From positions 1-64,000 of the forward strand of contig CAUDCW010000006.1 of assembly GCA_958448165.1 (NCBI GenBank): a stretch of DNA of 64,000 nt. The letters are read 5' to 3'. The position numbers and the translations under genes were made by a program. The notes below the pieces were generated by a model. That model saw only the letters and a program-made list of their open reading frames with translations. It did no database searches and was not told the DNA's origin. This document shows positions 51,840 to 62,100 of this stretch, one piece after another; position 1 is the first letter of the stretch, and each line of letters starts with the position of its first letter. Source of the DNA: an uncultured Oscillospiraceae bacterium. Lineage in GTDB: Bacteria > Bacillota > Clostridia > Oscillospirales > Acutalibacteraceae.

Positions 51840-52068
51840 TTTAGAGTGAAGTTTGGAGTGTGGAGTGTGGAGTGTGGAGTTAAGGTTGTCGCCGCTTTGC
51901 GGCTCTTTGAATTAAGAAGAACTCGTTACGGGTGACTGATGAGGTGTAGGTGCGACAGCACCGTGTAGAAATCCAAAAGAGCGAATTCCATCTCATCTCG
52001 CTACCGCCGCCTTCCTATCAAGGGTAAGTCTAACTCAAAACTCAAAACTTAAAACTCAAAACTCTTAA
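51840..52068. repeat. Intergenic repeat cluster inside the surface-glycan locus
   Basis: Contains GAGTGTGGAGTGTGGAGTGTGG (51857-51878), GGTTGTCGCCGCTTTGCGGCTC (51884-51905), a GGTGTAGGTGCGACAGCACCG palindrome and AACTCAAAACTCAAAACTTAAAACTC (52031-52056). It separates tagH-like from the cytidylyltransferase gene; no promoter was confidently found. Confidence 0.6.
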
Positions 52069-52794
52069 TTATTTCTTTTGCTCCTCATAAACCTTCAGAG
52101 CTTCCTCGGTCGGTCCGTCGAACATTACCGTACCCTTTTTAAGGTAAATTGAACGAGGGCACATCTCTTTTACGCTGTCCTTCGAGTGACTTACATATAA
52201 AACGGTCTTTCCCTGTTTTATTATGCTCGAAATTTTGTCTTTACATTTTTTCTTGAACTTTGCGTCGCCAACGCTCAGAGCCTCGTCGATAACAAGAATA
52301 TCGGGGTCAATGTTGACGTTGATTGCAAAGCCAAGACGCATTTTCATACCGCTGGAATATGTGCGCACAGGCTGGTCGATATAATCGCCGATTTGCGCAA
52401 ACTCGACTATATCGTCCTCAATCGTCTTGATGAAATCGTCCTTAAGACCGAGGATATAGCCCTTGAGATATATGTTTTCACGTCCGGTCATTTCCAGCGA
52501 AAAGCCTGCGGTAAGCTCAAGCAGAGCCGCAACCTGACCGTTTACGGTGATTTCACCCTCGTCGGGGAAAGCAACTCCGGTTATCATCTTGAGCAGGGTT
52601 GATTTGCCGGCGCCGTTGTCGCCGATGATTCCGACAGATTCTCCTGCGTTTATCGAGAATGAAACATTGTTAAGAGCCTTGTTTGTCTTGGGATTTCTCG
52701 GCTTGAAAAACAAAGCCTTGAACCTTGCTTGGTCATTTTTATATAAAATATAAGTCTTGCTGACATTCTTAAAGGTAATAATCGGTTCAGCCAT
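52069..52794 (-). CDS. Polysaccharide/teichoic-acid export ABC ATPase (TagH/Wzt-like)
   Basis: The 241-residue ATPase has Walker A GDNGAGKSTLLK (about 58-69), the LELTAGFSLEMTGREN segment typical of polysaccharide exporters, the signature YSSGMKMRLGFA and Walker B ILVIDEALSVGD. It lacks the C-terminal carbohydrate-binding domain of some Wzt proteins and the long extension of Bacillus TagH. It lies 15 nt after the permease gene and together they should form the exporter of the glycopolymer. Confidence 0.93.
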   Translation of the reverse strand: MAEPIITFKNVSKTYILYKNDQARFKALFFKPRNPKTNKALNNVSFSINAGESVGIIGDNGAGKSTLLKMITGVAFPDEGEITVNGQVAALLELTAGFSLEMTGRENIYLKGYILGLKDDFIKTIEDDIVEFAQIGDYIDQPVRTYSSGMKMRLGFAINVNIDPDILVIDEALSVGDAKFKKKCKDKISSIIKQGKTVLYVSHSKDSVKEMCPRSIYLKKGTVMFDGPTEEALKVYEEQKK

Positions 52795-52809
52795 AAAATT
52801 ACCCCCTTA

Positions 52810-53637
52810 TCAGAGTACGTCAGGAAGCTTTTTCCTGAGTCTGTTGTAGTTGTATATTCCGAGGAAGAATACCGCAATGAATTCGGCAAGGAAAATCACA
52901 AGCTCGGTTTTGTATTCAAAGAACGGACGGTTATACAGGAAGCAGTTTCTGTATCCGTTTACAAAGAAGTTGATGGGGTTGAAGAGCATAACCGTTTTCA
53001 GCGGCTCTTCAAAGCCGTAGGAATCGTACATAATGCCCGACAGCCAGAAAATACCCGACATAATCGAAACGATAAGGCTTTCAAAGTCCTTGCTGAAAGC
53101 CGACATCGGCGCAGTTGACCACGAAAGTGCAACAAAGAAAATAAACATCAGCGGACAATACAGGAAGAACTGCAGATTGTACCAGCTTGGACCGATTGCA
53201 AAGCAAACATATATATACATTACCACAACAAGCAGTATGTGGACAAACAGCCTTGAAAGCGCGGTATATGTGAGTATTGTAGAAACGGGGAACTTGACCT
53301 TTGTGATAAACTGCCGATTTATCCTCAGCGTTTTTGCACCCTGCGTTATGCTGTCCTGTATAAAGAACCACGGAATTATACCGATGAACATAAAGGTGAA
53401 AAAGTCTATGGAGAACGGCTCCGGACCGCCCAGGTTGATATTCAGCGTTTTAAGCTGTCTGATGCCGGCAGAAAACGCAAACCAGTAAACGAAAATGGTA
53501 AATGCAGGCTTAACAAACGCCCACAGCGGACCAATGACGGCTCCTTTATAGGTTTTTATCAGCTCGTCCTTGGCGAGCAGGAAAATCTGTTTGCCGAATC
53601 CTCTGTGTTCCTTGAAAATGCTAAACAAATACTTCAC
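52810..53637 (-). CDS. Polysaccharide/teichoic-acid export ABC permease (TagG/Wzm-like)
   Basis: The 275-residue protein is an ABC-2 permease with six membrane segments; KTYKGAVIGPLWAFVKPA (29-46) is the characteristic N-terminal segment and LFNPINFFVNGYRNCF the C-terminal one. It is the first gene of the export pair. The GTG at 53637 has AAGGA almost adjacent; a TTG three codons later would have better spacing, so the exact start is uncertain. A good promoter lies 40-65 nt upstream. Confidence 0.92.
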   Translation of the reverse strand: MKYLFSIFKEHRGFGKQIFLLAKDELIKTYKGAVIGPLWAFVKPAFTIFVYWFAFSAGIRQLKTLNINLGGPEPFSIDFFTFMFIGIIPWFFIQDSITQGAKTLRINRQFITKVKFPVSTILTYTALSRLFVHILLVVVMYIYVCFAIGPSWYNLQFFLYCPLMFIFFVALSWSTAPMSAFSKDFESLIVSIMSGIFWLSGIMYDSYGFEEPLKTVMLFNPINFFVNGYRNCFLYNRPFFEYKTELVIFLAEFIAVFFLGIYNYNRLRKKLPDVL

Positions 53638-53675
53638 ATCCTTAAATTTAAAAAAGAACGATTTTAACCTCTATT

Positions 53676-53703
53676 ATTGTATGCTTTTTTTGTAATTTGT
53701 CAA
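53676..53703 (-). promoter_or_regulatory. Promoter of export/glycan operon
   Basis: On the minus strand TTGACA (53698-53703), 16 bp, TACAAT (53676-53681). Confidence 0.7.
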
Positions 53704-53981
53704 TATGTGTGTTTTATGTAAAAACAGTAATCGGAAACAAGGCCTTGACTCCCTCTGATGACGGAGCTGTCAGTAAAGCTGACTGGGGGAGAGAGTACGC
53801 TCTGCTGAATGATATATAAACTCTATCGGTTCGAGCATCTCTCTCCGTTACGCAGGAGCGTGACGCCTACCTCGTCAGAGGAAGGAAAGGACACTATCCG
53901 ACCTTTCCTTAAAGAGCAGCAAAGCTGCGATACCACAACTTCACTCTTAACTCTCAACTCTTCACTCTGCGGCGAAGCCGT
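53704..53981. repeat. Composite repeat region
   Basis: No gene is seen. It contains a GGAGCTGTCAGTAAAGCTGACTGGGGGA unit and CTCTGCTGAAT (53764-53807) related to 4966-5010, GGTTCGAGC (53829-53837), AAAGAGCAGCAAAGCTGCGA (53911-53930) and CTCTTAACTCTCAACTCTTCACTCT (53944-53968). Confidence 0.6.
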
Positions 53982-56624
53982 TTATTCGCTCAGATAATTG
54001 TTTCTCTCAAGCCACTCCTGATGCGACATAAGCACCTGACGGGATTTTGAACCCTCGTGAGGTCCGACAATGCCCATCTGCTCCATCTCGTCGATCAGTC
54101 TTCCTGCTCTTGCATAGCCAAGACGAAGCCGCCTTTGCAAAAGCGAGGTTGACGCCTGTCCGGCCTCAACAACAAGCTTTATCGCCTCTTCAAGCATCGG
54201 GTCACGGTCACTGTTGTCGTCATTATCCGAGTGAGCGTCGTTGTTCTTTTTGCCGCCCTGGGCAATCTCGGTGCTGGCGATTTTTTCAATCTGCTCAACA
54301 ATTTCTTCGTTATAATCGGAGCGTGCCGACTGCTTTGTGAACGCCGTTACGTTTTCGATTTCCTCGTCAGAGGCATAACCGCCCTGAACACGCAGCGGCT
54401 TTGCACAGCCGATTGGTGCAAACAGCATATCGCCCTTGCCGAGCAGCTTTTCTGCACCGCTTAAATCAAGAATTGTTCTTGAGTCAATCTGCGAAGAGGT
54501 TTTAAGAGCAATTCGGCTTGGAATGTTCGCCTTGATAACGCCTGTGATGACGTTTACAGACGGTCTTTGCGTTGCTATAACAAGGTGCATACCTGCGGCA
54601 CGCGCCATCTGAGCCAGTCGGCAGATTGCTTCCTCAACCTCGTTGGGGGCTACCATCATCAGATCGGCAAGCTCGTCTATCGCAATGACGATTTTTTCAA
54701 GCCTTCTTTCGGGAATAGGCAAGCCGCTGTCGGTAAGCGGAAGGTCCTCCTTGGGCGTGCCCTCGGGCAAATCCTTGTACTTTTCCTTATATGTATCGAC
54801 CATTTTGTTGTAGCTTTCAATATCTCTCACGCCGTAAGCCGCAAAAATCTTGTAGCGCTCAAGCATTTCGCTTACTGCCCAGTTGAGAGCGCCTGCTGCT
54901 TTTTTTACATCGGATACAACGGGAATGAGCAGGTGGGGGACGCCCTTGTACTTTGAGAACTCAACCATTTTCGGGTCGATAAGAACGATTTTTACCTCGT
55001 CCGGTGACGCCTTGTAGAGAATACTGAGCAGCAGCGAGTTTACACACACCGACTTACCGCTGCCCGTTGTACCTGCAATGAGCAGGTGCGGCATCTTTGC
55101 AAGGTCTGTTATAACAATATTGCCCGAAATGTCCTTTCCCAGCACAACCGCAAGCTTGCTCTTGGCGTTTCTAAATTGTGGAGAGGAGATAAGCTCTCTC
55201 ATTGTCACCATGCTTACGCTTTTGTTCGGTATTTCAATGCCGACCGCTGCCTTGCCGGGAATCGGCGCTTCAATTCTTACGCTTTCTGCGGCAAGGTTCA
55301 TTGCGATATCCTGCGAGAGATTTGTAATCTTGCTTATCTTCACGCCCGGAGCAGGCTGAAGCTCAAAGCGTGTTACGGCAGGACCTCTTGCTATATCGGT
55401 GATTTTGGACCTTACGCCGAAGCTTTCGAGCGTTGAAACAAGCTTGTCGCCGCTTTCATGCAGCTCCTGTGCAAAGCTTCTGCCGTCGCTGTATTCATCG
55501 GGATTGGGTGCGAGAAGGTCAATCGGCGGATAGCGGTAGCCGCTGTCGGCTTCGTTTTCAGCTTCTCCTGCCTTCTCAATTTCAACCGGAACCGTCTGCG
55601 GGTCAGGCTGAAGCTGGTCGGGATTTGACTTTTTGGGTGTTTTCTTTTTATCCATCGCCTGCTGTGCAGCTGCTGTTGCGGCAGGAATTTTTTTGCCGTC
55701 TGCTTTGGGCGAATCCGAATTTGCGTTCTGCCATGCCGCATTGAGGTCGTCAAGCTTTGAACCGCTGCGCTTTTTGCCGGCTTTTTTCGGGGCGTCGAGC
55801 GGAATGTCAACGTCAAATTCTTTTTGCCTCGGTGATTCGTCCGCAGGACCGTATGGGAAAATTTCCTCAGCCTGCGGTGTGCCGCTGTAGGTGTATCCGC
55901 CGTCTGCAACAGGGTTGTTTTCACGGCGGCGCTGTGTGCGGCGGCGTTCACGTTCCTGCTGTGCGGCGTCCTTCGCCCTGTATATCGGCTCTTTCACCGC
56001 ATAAAGAACCTTCTTTACCGATACTCCGAAAAGGAGCAGCAGAAGCGTTATAAGTGCGATAACTGTGATTATCTGTGCGCCGAGAGTGCCGCAGAGCATT
56101 ACAAGAGGAATTCCGATAATGCCGCTTAAAAGTCCTGCTCCGCTGTAATTTACGCCCTGTGTATAGAGCTTTGAAAGCTCGCCGAAATAATCAAGACTGC
56201 CGTGGTCGCCGCCGACGTTGAATACATATATAAGTGTTGATATGCACACGAATGTTCCTATGGCGAGTGCGAGCCTGCCGGCAACCTTGCCGTGGATTTT
56301 TCGCTCCAGCGCTGTCATAATCGCAACATAGACAAGCAGTAGAGGGCATAAAAAGCCGCAAAAGCCGAAAAGTCCTCCGAACACATTGTGAACCTCAAGC
56401 CAAAGGCTCTCGTTTTTAAAAAGGATAATGCAAAACATCAGCGCCGCTACGGCGAGAAGAATGATTGCCTTTGTCTGTGACGAAAGACCTCTTTTTTCCT
56501 CTGCGGCTGATGCCGTTTTGGTACAGCTGGTTTTTGCGCCGCTCTTGGAGCTGTTTTTTGCAGTGCTTTTTTTGCTCTGGGCGCTTTTTGATTTAGCCGT
56601 GGTGCTTTTTCTTTTTTCTGCCAA
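53982..56624 (-). CDS. ftsK: DNA translocase FtsK/SpoIIIE
   Basis: The 880-residue motor pumps chromosomal DNA through the division or sporulation septum. A basic Lys/Ser-rich N-terminus is followed by four membrane helices (about 48-205), a charged linker (about 210-400), the RecA-like motor with Walker [16 protein letters not shown] and Walker [13 protein letters not shown], the [13 protein letters not shown] loop, and the C-terminal gamma winged helix ([18 protein letters not shown]). The start is TTG behind GGAGGTAGG. In Bacillus spoIIIE lies near tepA; here uppP separates them. With sigF and bofA in the window it is likely the sporulation translocase. Confidence 0.96.
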   Translation of the reverse strand: MAEKRKSTTAKSKSAQSKKSTAKNSSKSGAKTSCTKTASAAEEKRGLSSQTKAIILLAVAALMFCIILFKNESLWLEVHNVFGGLFGFCGFLCPLLLVYVAIMTALERKIHGKVAGRLALAIGTFVCISTLIYVFNVGGDHGSLDYFGELSKLYTQGVNYSGAGLLSGIIGIPLVMLCGTLGAQIITVIALITLLLLLFGVSVKKVLYAVKEPIYRAKDAAQQERERRRTQRRRENNPVADGGYTYSGTPQAEEIFPYGPADESPRQKEFDVDIPLDAPKKAGKKRSGSKLDDLNAAWQNANSDSPKADGKKIPAATAAAQQAMDKKKTPKKSNPDQLQPDPQTVPVEIEKAGEAENEADSGYRYPPIDLLAPNPDEYSDGRSFAQELHESGDKLVSTLESFGVRSKITDIARGPAVTRFELQPAPGVKISKITNLSQDIAMNLAAESVRIEAPIPGKAAVGIEIPNKSVSMVTMRELISSPQFRNAKSKLAVVLGKDISGNIVITDLAKMPHLLIAGTTGSGKSVCVNSLLLSILYKASPDEVKIVLIDPKMVEFSKYKGVPHLLIPVVSDVKKAAGALNWAVSEMLERYKIFAAYGVRDIESYNKMVDTYKEKYKDLPEGTPKEDLPLTDSGLPIPERRLEKIVIAIDELADLMMVAPNEVEEAICRLAQMARAAGMHLVIATQRPSVNVITGVIKANIPSRIALKTSSQIDSRTILDLSGAEKLLGKGDMLFAPIGCAKPLRVQGGYASDEEIENVTAFTKQSARSDYNEEIVEQIEKIASTEIAQGGKKNNDAHSDNDDNSDRDPMLEEAIKLVVEAGQASTSLLQRRLRLGYARAGRLIDEMEQMGIVGPHEGSKSRQVLMSHQEWLERNNYLSE

Positions 56625-56793
56625 AAATTCCTACCTCCGAAAATCAATAATACAAATTAACAATCAAATAATAATTATACAAATATATAAATGAAATTTA
56701 TGTTTACTACTGCCGAAAGTCTTGCTTGTGCGCAAGGAAAGCGGCAAACATTCTATTGCATATTCTGCCGATATAAACACAGCTTCCTTTGCA

Positions 56794-57783
56794 TTATACA
56801 AATCTAAGCGGTTCGCCCGTGAAAATATTAACGCCGGTCTGAAGCTCAATAATGCTTATAATTATAACTGCAAAAGCCGCTATTGCCGTGTAGATAACAA
56901 ATATATACATTCTGTCCTTACGGAGCATCCACTTGAAAAGCAGTATAGCAAAAAAGCCGACAACAGCCGACACCGCAACGCCAACGAGCATCGGTATGAA
57001 ATCAATCGAGTTAATCTCACCCGACGCAATTGCGTCCTTGCCCTCTAAAAGAGTGGCGGCGATGATTGACGGGATTCCCAGAACAAAGCTGTAATCAAGC
57101 GCTGTCTGCTTGTTGAGCCCTCGCACCTGCCCCATAGCAAGCGTGGACCCCGAACGGGAAAGACCCGGGAAAATGGCGGCGAAAAGCTGAGAAATTCCGA
57201 TTAACACTGCGTCAAGCGCATTAAGTCGGTGTCTGCCGGCGTCTTTTTTGCCGCCTCCCCGGCGCATAGCTTTGCCGTCGGCTGTTCGGTGGGCTTCACG
57301 GGCGGCTGACACGGTCTGCTTGTTTGCCGCTATGCCGATAAAAAGCAGTATGCTTGTGAACAGCAGTGCCGCACCGACAATGAAGAAGTAGCCGGTATAG
57401 CCTGACCATATTTCGGCGAGGTCCTTGGCGTTTAGTCCGCCGCTGCCCGGTACGGGCACAAAAAGCAAGAAAAGCGGCAGCAACCCGATAAAGAGCATTA
57501 CGACCAGATTCTGGCTGTGGCTCATATTTTTAAAGCTGAAGCGCTTTGCCGCAATGTCTTTGACAATGCCTATAAAGCCTCTGACGATATCGGCAACGGT
57601 TCTGCGGTAAACTGCAAGCACCGCAATCAGCGTGCCGAGATGAAGCATCACGTTGAATAACAGATTTGAATCGGTAACCCCGAGGATATGCTGTGAAATC
57701 GCAAGATGCCCGCTGCTGGAAACAGGCAGGAATTCTGTCAATCCCTGCACGGCGCCTTGGATAATTGCGTCAAGTACGGTCAT
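56794..57783 (-). CDS. uppP: Undecaprenyl-diphosphatase
   Basis: UppP/BacA dephosphorylates undecaprenyl pyrophosphate, recycling the lipid carrier for peptidoglycan and surface polymers. The 329-residue membrane protein has the two signature regions QGLTEFLPVSSSGHLAI (13-29) and FPGLSRSGSTLAMGQ, plus about eight hydrophobic segments. A charged insert of about 35 residues (AAREAHRTADGKAMRRGG) sits in the middle and makes it longer than the usual 270. GGAGG precedes the ATG. Confidence 0.95.
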   Translation of the reverse strand: MTVLDAIIQGAVQGLTEFLPVSSSGHLAISQHILGVTDSNLLFNVMLHLGTLIAVLAVYRRTVADIVRGFIGIVKDIAAKRFSFKNMSHSQNLVVMLFIGLLPLFLLFVPVPGSGGLNAKDLAEIWSGYTGYFFIVGAALLFTSILLFIGIAANKQTVSAAREAHRTADGKAMRRGGGKKDAGRHRLNALDAVLIGISQLFAAIFPGLSRSGSTLAMGQVRGLNKQTALDYSFVLGIPSIIAATLLEGKDAIASGEINSIDFIPMLVGVAVSAVVGFFAILLFKWMLRKDRMYIFVIYTAIAAFAVIIISIIELQTGVNIFTGEPLRFV

Positions 57784-57862
57784 TTTGTCCTCCGTATATG
57801 TAGCGGCTGTATCTGTTGTGTGATACAGCGCAAAAATGCTTTAGTTTTAATTATGCTGTGAT

Positions 57863-58594
57863 TTACTTTTTCTTTTTGCCCTTTGTTTTTTTCTCAATCA
57901 GCTCGCACAGCTTTTTTGCGGCGCTGCTGTAGCTGCCCAACTCGTCGATAAGTCCCTCGTCAACCGCTTCTTCGCCGTCAAGAACAGTTCCCACATCAAG
58001 CACAAGCTGACCCGTGTTCATCGCAAGACTGTTGTACCTGTCGGCGGAAATGTTTGAGTTATCGGCTACAAAGCCGTTGATGCGCTGTTGAAGCCGCTTG
58101 AAATATTCAAAGGTCTGCTGCACGCCGATTGTAAGCCCTGTTGTACGCACGGGGTGAACGGTCATTGAGGCTGTTTTTGCGATAAACGAATAATCAGCCG
58201 AAACCGCAAGAGGAATACCGATTGAATGACCGCCGCCGAGCACAAGCGACACAGTCGGCTTTTCCAAGCCTGATATAAGCTCGGCTATGGCAAGTCCCGC
58301 CTCAACGTCGCCGCCTGCCGTATTCAGAAGCAGTAAAATCCCGTCAACACGGTCGCTTTGCTGTGCCGCAACAAGCTGAGGGATTACGTGTTCGTATTTG
58401 GTGGTTTTGCTGTCGCCGGGCAGAATCGAGTGCCCCTCAATCTGCCCGATTATTGTAAGACAGTAGATAATATGTCCGCCGATTTTAACAAGAACGGCTC
58501 CGGTGCCAGTTGCCCTTGCGCTGTCGTTTATTTCTTCAGCCTGTGTGCCGTTGTTTTCGTCCTCGGACATTACTGCCTGTTTTTCTTTGCTCAT
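57863..58594 (-). CDS. TepA-like ClpP-fold serine protease
   Basis: The 243-residue product is a ClpP-family protease of the TepA branch: LLLNTAGGDVEAGLAIAE, the nucleophile Ser in LGGGHSIGIPLAVSA, and the His in SMTVHPVRTTG, with the variant sequence around Ser typical of TepA rather than ClpP. In Bacillus TepA degrades spore proteins after germination and has been linked to secretion. ATG 58594 follows AGGGAGA and lies inside the predicted transcript; the open frame extends upstream through the promoter and is not used. uppP follows after 79 nt. Confidence 0.87.
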   Translation of the reverse strand: MSKEKQAVMSEDENNGTQAEEINDSARATGTGAVLVKIGGHIIYCLTIIGQIEGHSILPGDSKTTKYEHVIPQLVAAQQSDRVDGILLLLNTAGGDVEAGLAIAELISGLEKPTVSLVLGGGHSIGIPLAVSADYSFIAKTASMTVHPVRTTGLTIGVQQTFEYFKRLQQRINGFVADNSNISADRYNSLAMNTGQLVLDVGTVLDGEEAVDEGLIDELGSYSSAAKKLCELIEKKTKGKKKK

Positions 58595-58727
58595 CTCAAC
58601 TCTCCCTTTCGGCAAGCGATGACTGAAAAAAGCGGCAAAACAGCACGCTTTTGTTTGTTCAACGCTTGCTTCGGCATTATGCTTACAGGAGTAGTTTACC
58701 GATTTTACACAAATTAATTCAGAATAT

Positions 58728-58756
58728 ATTATATCATTATAAAAGAATTTCTTCAA
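58728..58756 (-). promoter_or_regulatory. Promoter of tepA-like gene
   Basis: On the minus strand TTGAAG (58751-58756), 17 bp, TATAAT (58728-58733). Confidence 0.7.
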
Positions 58757-58790
58757 GTGAATTTATCATATAGCCGTATGAAAATGTATA

Positions 58791-58969
58791 TTAAGGAAAC
58801 ACTGAATAAATCACGCTGAAAGCTGTTTACACATCTTGCTTGCATCTTTTCCGTCAGTCTGACCAAAAAATCCTCGTAATGCGTCAGCATTACTGCGGTT
58901 TATTTGTCCAACCTGACAAAAAATCTGACGGCGCAATATGCACAAACAATTTAATCAGTGCTTCCCTAA
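58791..58969 (+). mobile_element. MITE-like element, full copy D
   Basis: 179 bp, TTAAGGAAACACTGAATAAA to TTTAATCAGTGCTTCCCTAA. The hairpin is GTAATGC-GTCA-GCATTAC, with a change confined to the loop. It lies between the divergent tepA and NRPS promoters. Confidence 0.85.
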
Positions 58970-58995
58970 ATAAACCCTGATTAACAATTGCCTTA

Positions 58996-59024
58996 TTGAC
59001 AATACTTGCGGCATAATATAAAAT
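58996..59024 (+). promoter_or_regulatory. Promoter of NRPS gene
   Basis: TTGACA (58996-59001), 17 bp, TAAAAT (59019-59024), 85 nt upstream of the start and 27 bp after MITE copy D. Confidence 0.65.
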
Positions 59025-59108
59025 AAAATTGTATATGTTTGATAATATGGTGGCTCTTATGCTCTTTGCAAAGCCGTTAAGATGCACCGTCGTAAGGAGG
59101 AGAATTCT

Positions 59109-62100
59109 ATGTCCGAAAATGCACAAGCCCAAGGATTTCCGCTGACAAAAACCGAGTACGGTATTTATGTTGACTATGTGAACAACCCAAAAAGCACAGC
59201 GTATAATCTTCCGCTGTTTTCCGCCCTTGATAAAAGCACAGATGTGCAAAGACTTAAAAAAGCAGTAGAGGCTGCGTTTGACAATCACCCGTATCTGAAA
59301 ATCCGCCTTTATGCTGATGAAAACGGAGAAATCTGCAAGAGTATCTGCGACGAGCCTGCGCAGGTTGAAATAAAGGAAATGAGCGACAGCGAATTTAATA
59401 AGTATGAATATATCCGTCCGTTTGATTTGATGAACGAGCGGCTGTATCGCTGCTGTATCTTCAGGCTTGACAGTGCGGTTGTGCTTTTTTATGACATACA
59501 CCATATCATCTTCGACGGATATTCGTCGCAGGTATTTATGGCTGATATCGACAAAGCCTACAACGGCGAACCGATTGAGCCGGAGCTTTACTCGGGCAAC
59601 GACGTATCGACGGAAGAAGCGGCTCGACTGCTCACGCCTGAGCTTGACGAAGCCAAGGCTTATTACAGCTCTGTTTTCGGCGGACTGGAGCTTGACTCAC
59701 TTCCGCTTAACGATAAAAACGAGGGCGAGCCTGTAGCCAAGAAGTTCCGTTATGACTTTGATTCGTTTGATGCCGAGGACATAAAGAAATTTGCGCTCAC
59801 TCACGGCATAAAGACAAGCACCTTCTTTGACGGTGTATTCGGATTTGTGCTTTCAAAATTCTCGGGTGCAGAGGAAAGCCTTTTTTCTACCGTGTTTAAC
59901 GGACGAAACAAGAAGCTCATACATACCTGCGGAATGTTTGTCAAGACTATGCCGGTGTATTGTGACACAAAGAAAAACGATACAATCGCTGATTATCTTA
60001 AATCGCTTGATACACAGCTTGACAACAACAGAAAGTATGATTTGTACTCCTATGCCGACATCTGCGCAGATTTGCAGATAAATCCAAAGGTTCTGTTCTC
60101 GTATCAGGGCGATATGATGCAGAAAATAAACTTCTGCGGCGGCGAGGTTATAATGGATTTAGTGCCGTCAAGTGACGCAAAGGAAAATATACTTCTTGAA
60201 ATAAACAGACTGCACGGCAAATTCCTTGCAACTGTTGAATATAGGACAGACCTTTACACCGAAGAGTCAATGCGTGTGCTTGCTCGGTGCTATGAAAAGA
60301 CTGTGACCGAGTTTCTTTCAAAGCAGAGCCTGCGCGAGATTGACATAACAGATAACGAACTGCTCTCACTTCTCGACAGCTTCAATAACACAGAAAAAGA
60401 GTATGAAAAAACGGACATAGTAACTCTGTTCAGACGGCAGGCGGAGCGCAACTCCGACAACACGGCAGTTGTTCATCTTGACAAAAGCTATACATATAAA
60501 GAGGTTGACGAAATTACTGAAAGGATAGGTGCATATATTTCCTCGCTCGGAATCGGCAGGGAGGACGTTGTATCGGTACTTATCCCCAGATGTGAATATA
60601 TGGTGCTTGCGTCTTTGGGTGTTTTGAAATCGGGTGCGGCATATCAGCCGCTTGACCCGTCATACCCGACCGAGCGACTTGAATTTATGATGCAGGACGC
60701 AGACGCAAAATTGCTGATAGCCGACAAGGCTCTGCTTGAGCGAGTGCCGAGCTACAAGGGAAAGGTACTTCTGCTTGATGATATTCCTGCACTTCCGAGC
60801 GGTGAAAAAATCAGCACAAATCCCAATCCCGAGGATTTGTTCATTATGCTCTACACCTCAGGCTCAACGGGAACGCCAAAGGGCTGTATGCTTGAACACA
60901 GGAACATAGTTTCGTTCTGCAACTGGTACAGAGATTATTATAATTTAACACCGCACTCGAGGGTGGCGGCTTACGCAAGCTACGGCTTTGATGCGAATAT
61001 GATGGATATGTACCCTGCGCTTACAACAGGTGCGGCGGTGTATATCATTGATGAGTCAATCCGACTTGACCTGCTGGCGATTGACAGATATTTTAATGAA
61101 AACAGCATTACCCACAGCTTTATGACAACGCAGGTCGGCAGACAGTTTGCTGTTGAAATTGACAACAGCACCATAACCGAATTGTCTGTTGGCGGCGAAA
61201 AGCTTGTGCCGCTTGCTCCTCCGAAAAATCATAAGATGATAAATCTTTACGGTCCTACCGAAAGCACCGTTTGTATAACAGCATTTGAGCTTGACAGGCT
61301 TTATGACAGAGTGCCGATAGGAAAGGCACTTGACAATACAAAGCTTTATGTTGTGGATAAGCAAGGCAGGAGATTGCCGCCTTGTGTTCCCGGTGAATTG
61401 TGGGTTGCAGGTCACGGTGTGTCAAGAGGCTACCTCAACCGCCCCGAGCAGAACGAAAAGACCTTTATCAAAAACCCTTTTACCGATGAAAAAGGCTATG
61501 AGAGAGTTTACAGAACGGGCGATATCGTGCGCTTTTTGCCTGACGGCAACATCGACTTTGTCGGCAGAAATGACGGTCAGGTAAAAATCAGGGGCTTCAG
61601 AATCGAGCTTTCAGAGGTTGAGCGCATTATCCGTGACTTCCCCGGCATCAAGGATGCAACCGTTGCGGCGTTTGACGAGGAGGGCGGCGGAAAATTCATT
61701 GCGGCTTATGTTGTTTCGGACGAGAAAGTAGATATTCAGAAATTAAATCAATTTATCCTTGCCAACAAGCCGCCGTATATGGTGCCTGCCGTAACAATGC
61801 AGATTGAGAAAATTCCGCTTAACCAGAATCAGAAGGTCAATAAACGAGCGCTCCCTGTGCCGCAAAAGCAGGCGGAGGACACAACGCCGCCGCAGAATGA
61901 TGTTCAGCAGAAAATATTTGACTGCATAAGAGAGGTTATCGGCTCCGATAATTTCGGCATTACAACCGACATCTTCTATGCAGGCGTAACCTCAATCGGC
62001 GCAATAAGGCTTAATGTGCTTTTATCAAAGGCATTTGACGTTGCGATAAAAATCAATGATTTAAAAGAGAATAACACGGTAATAAAGCTTGAAAAATTCC

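Noticed and set aside
58595..58756. Upstream in-frame extension of the TepA-like gene
   Set aside because: It overlaps the predicted -10 and -35 of its own promoter, and ATG 58594 has a good ribosome binding site and family-like length.
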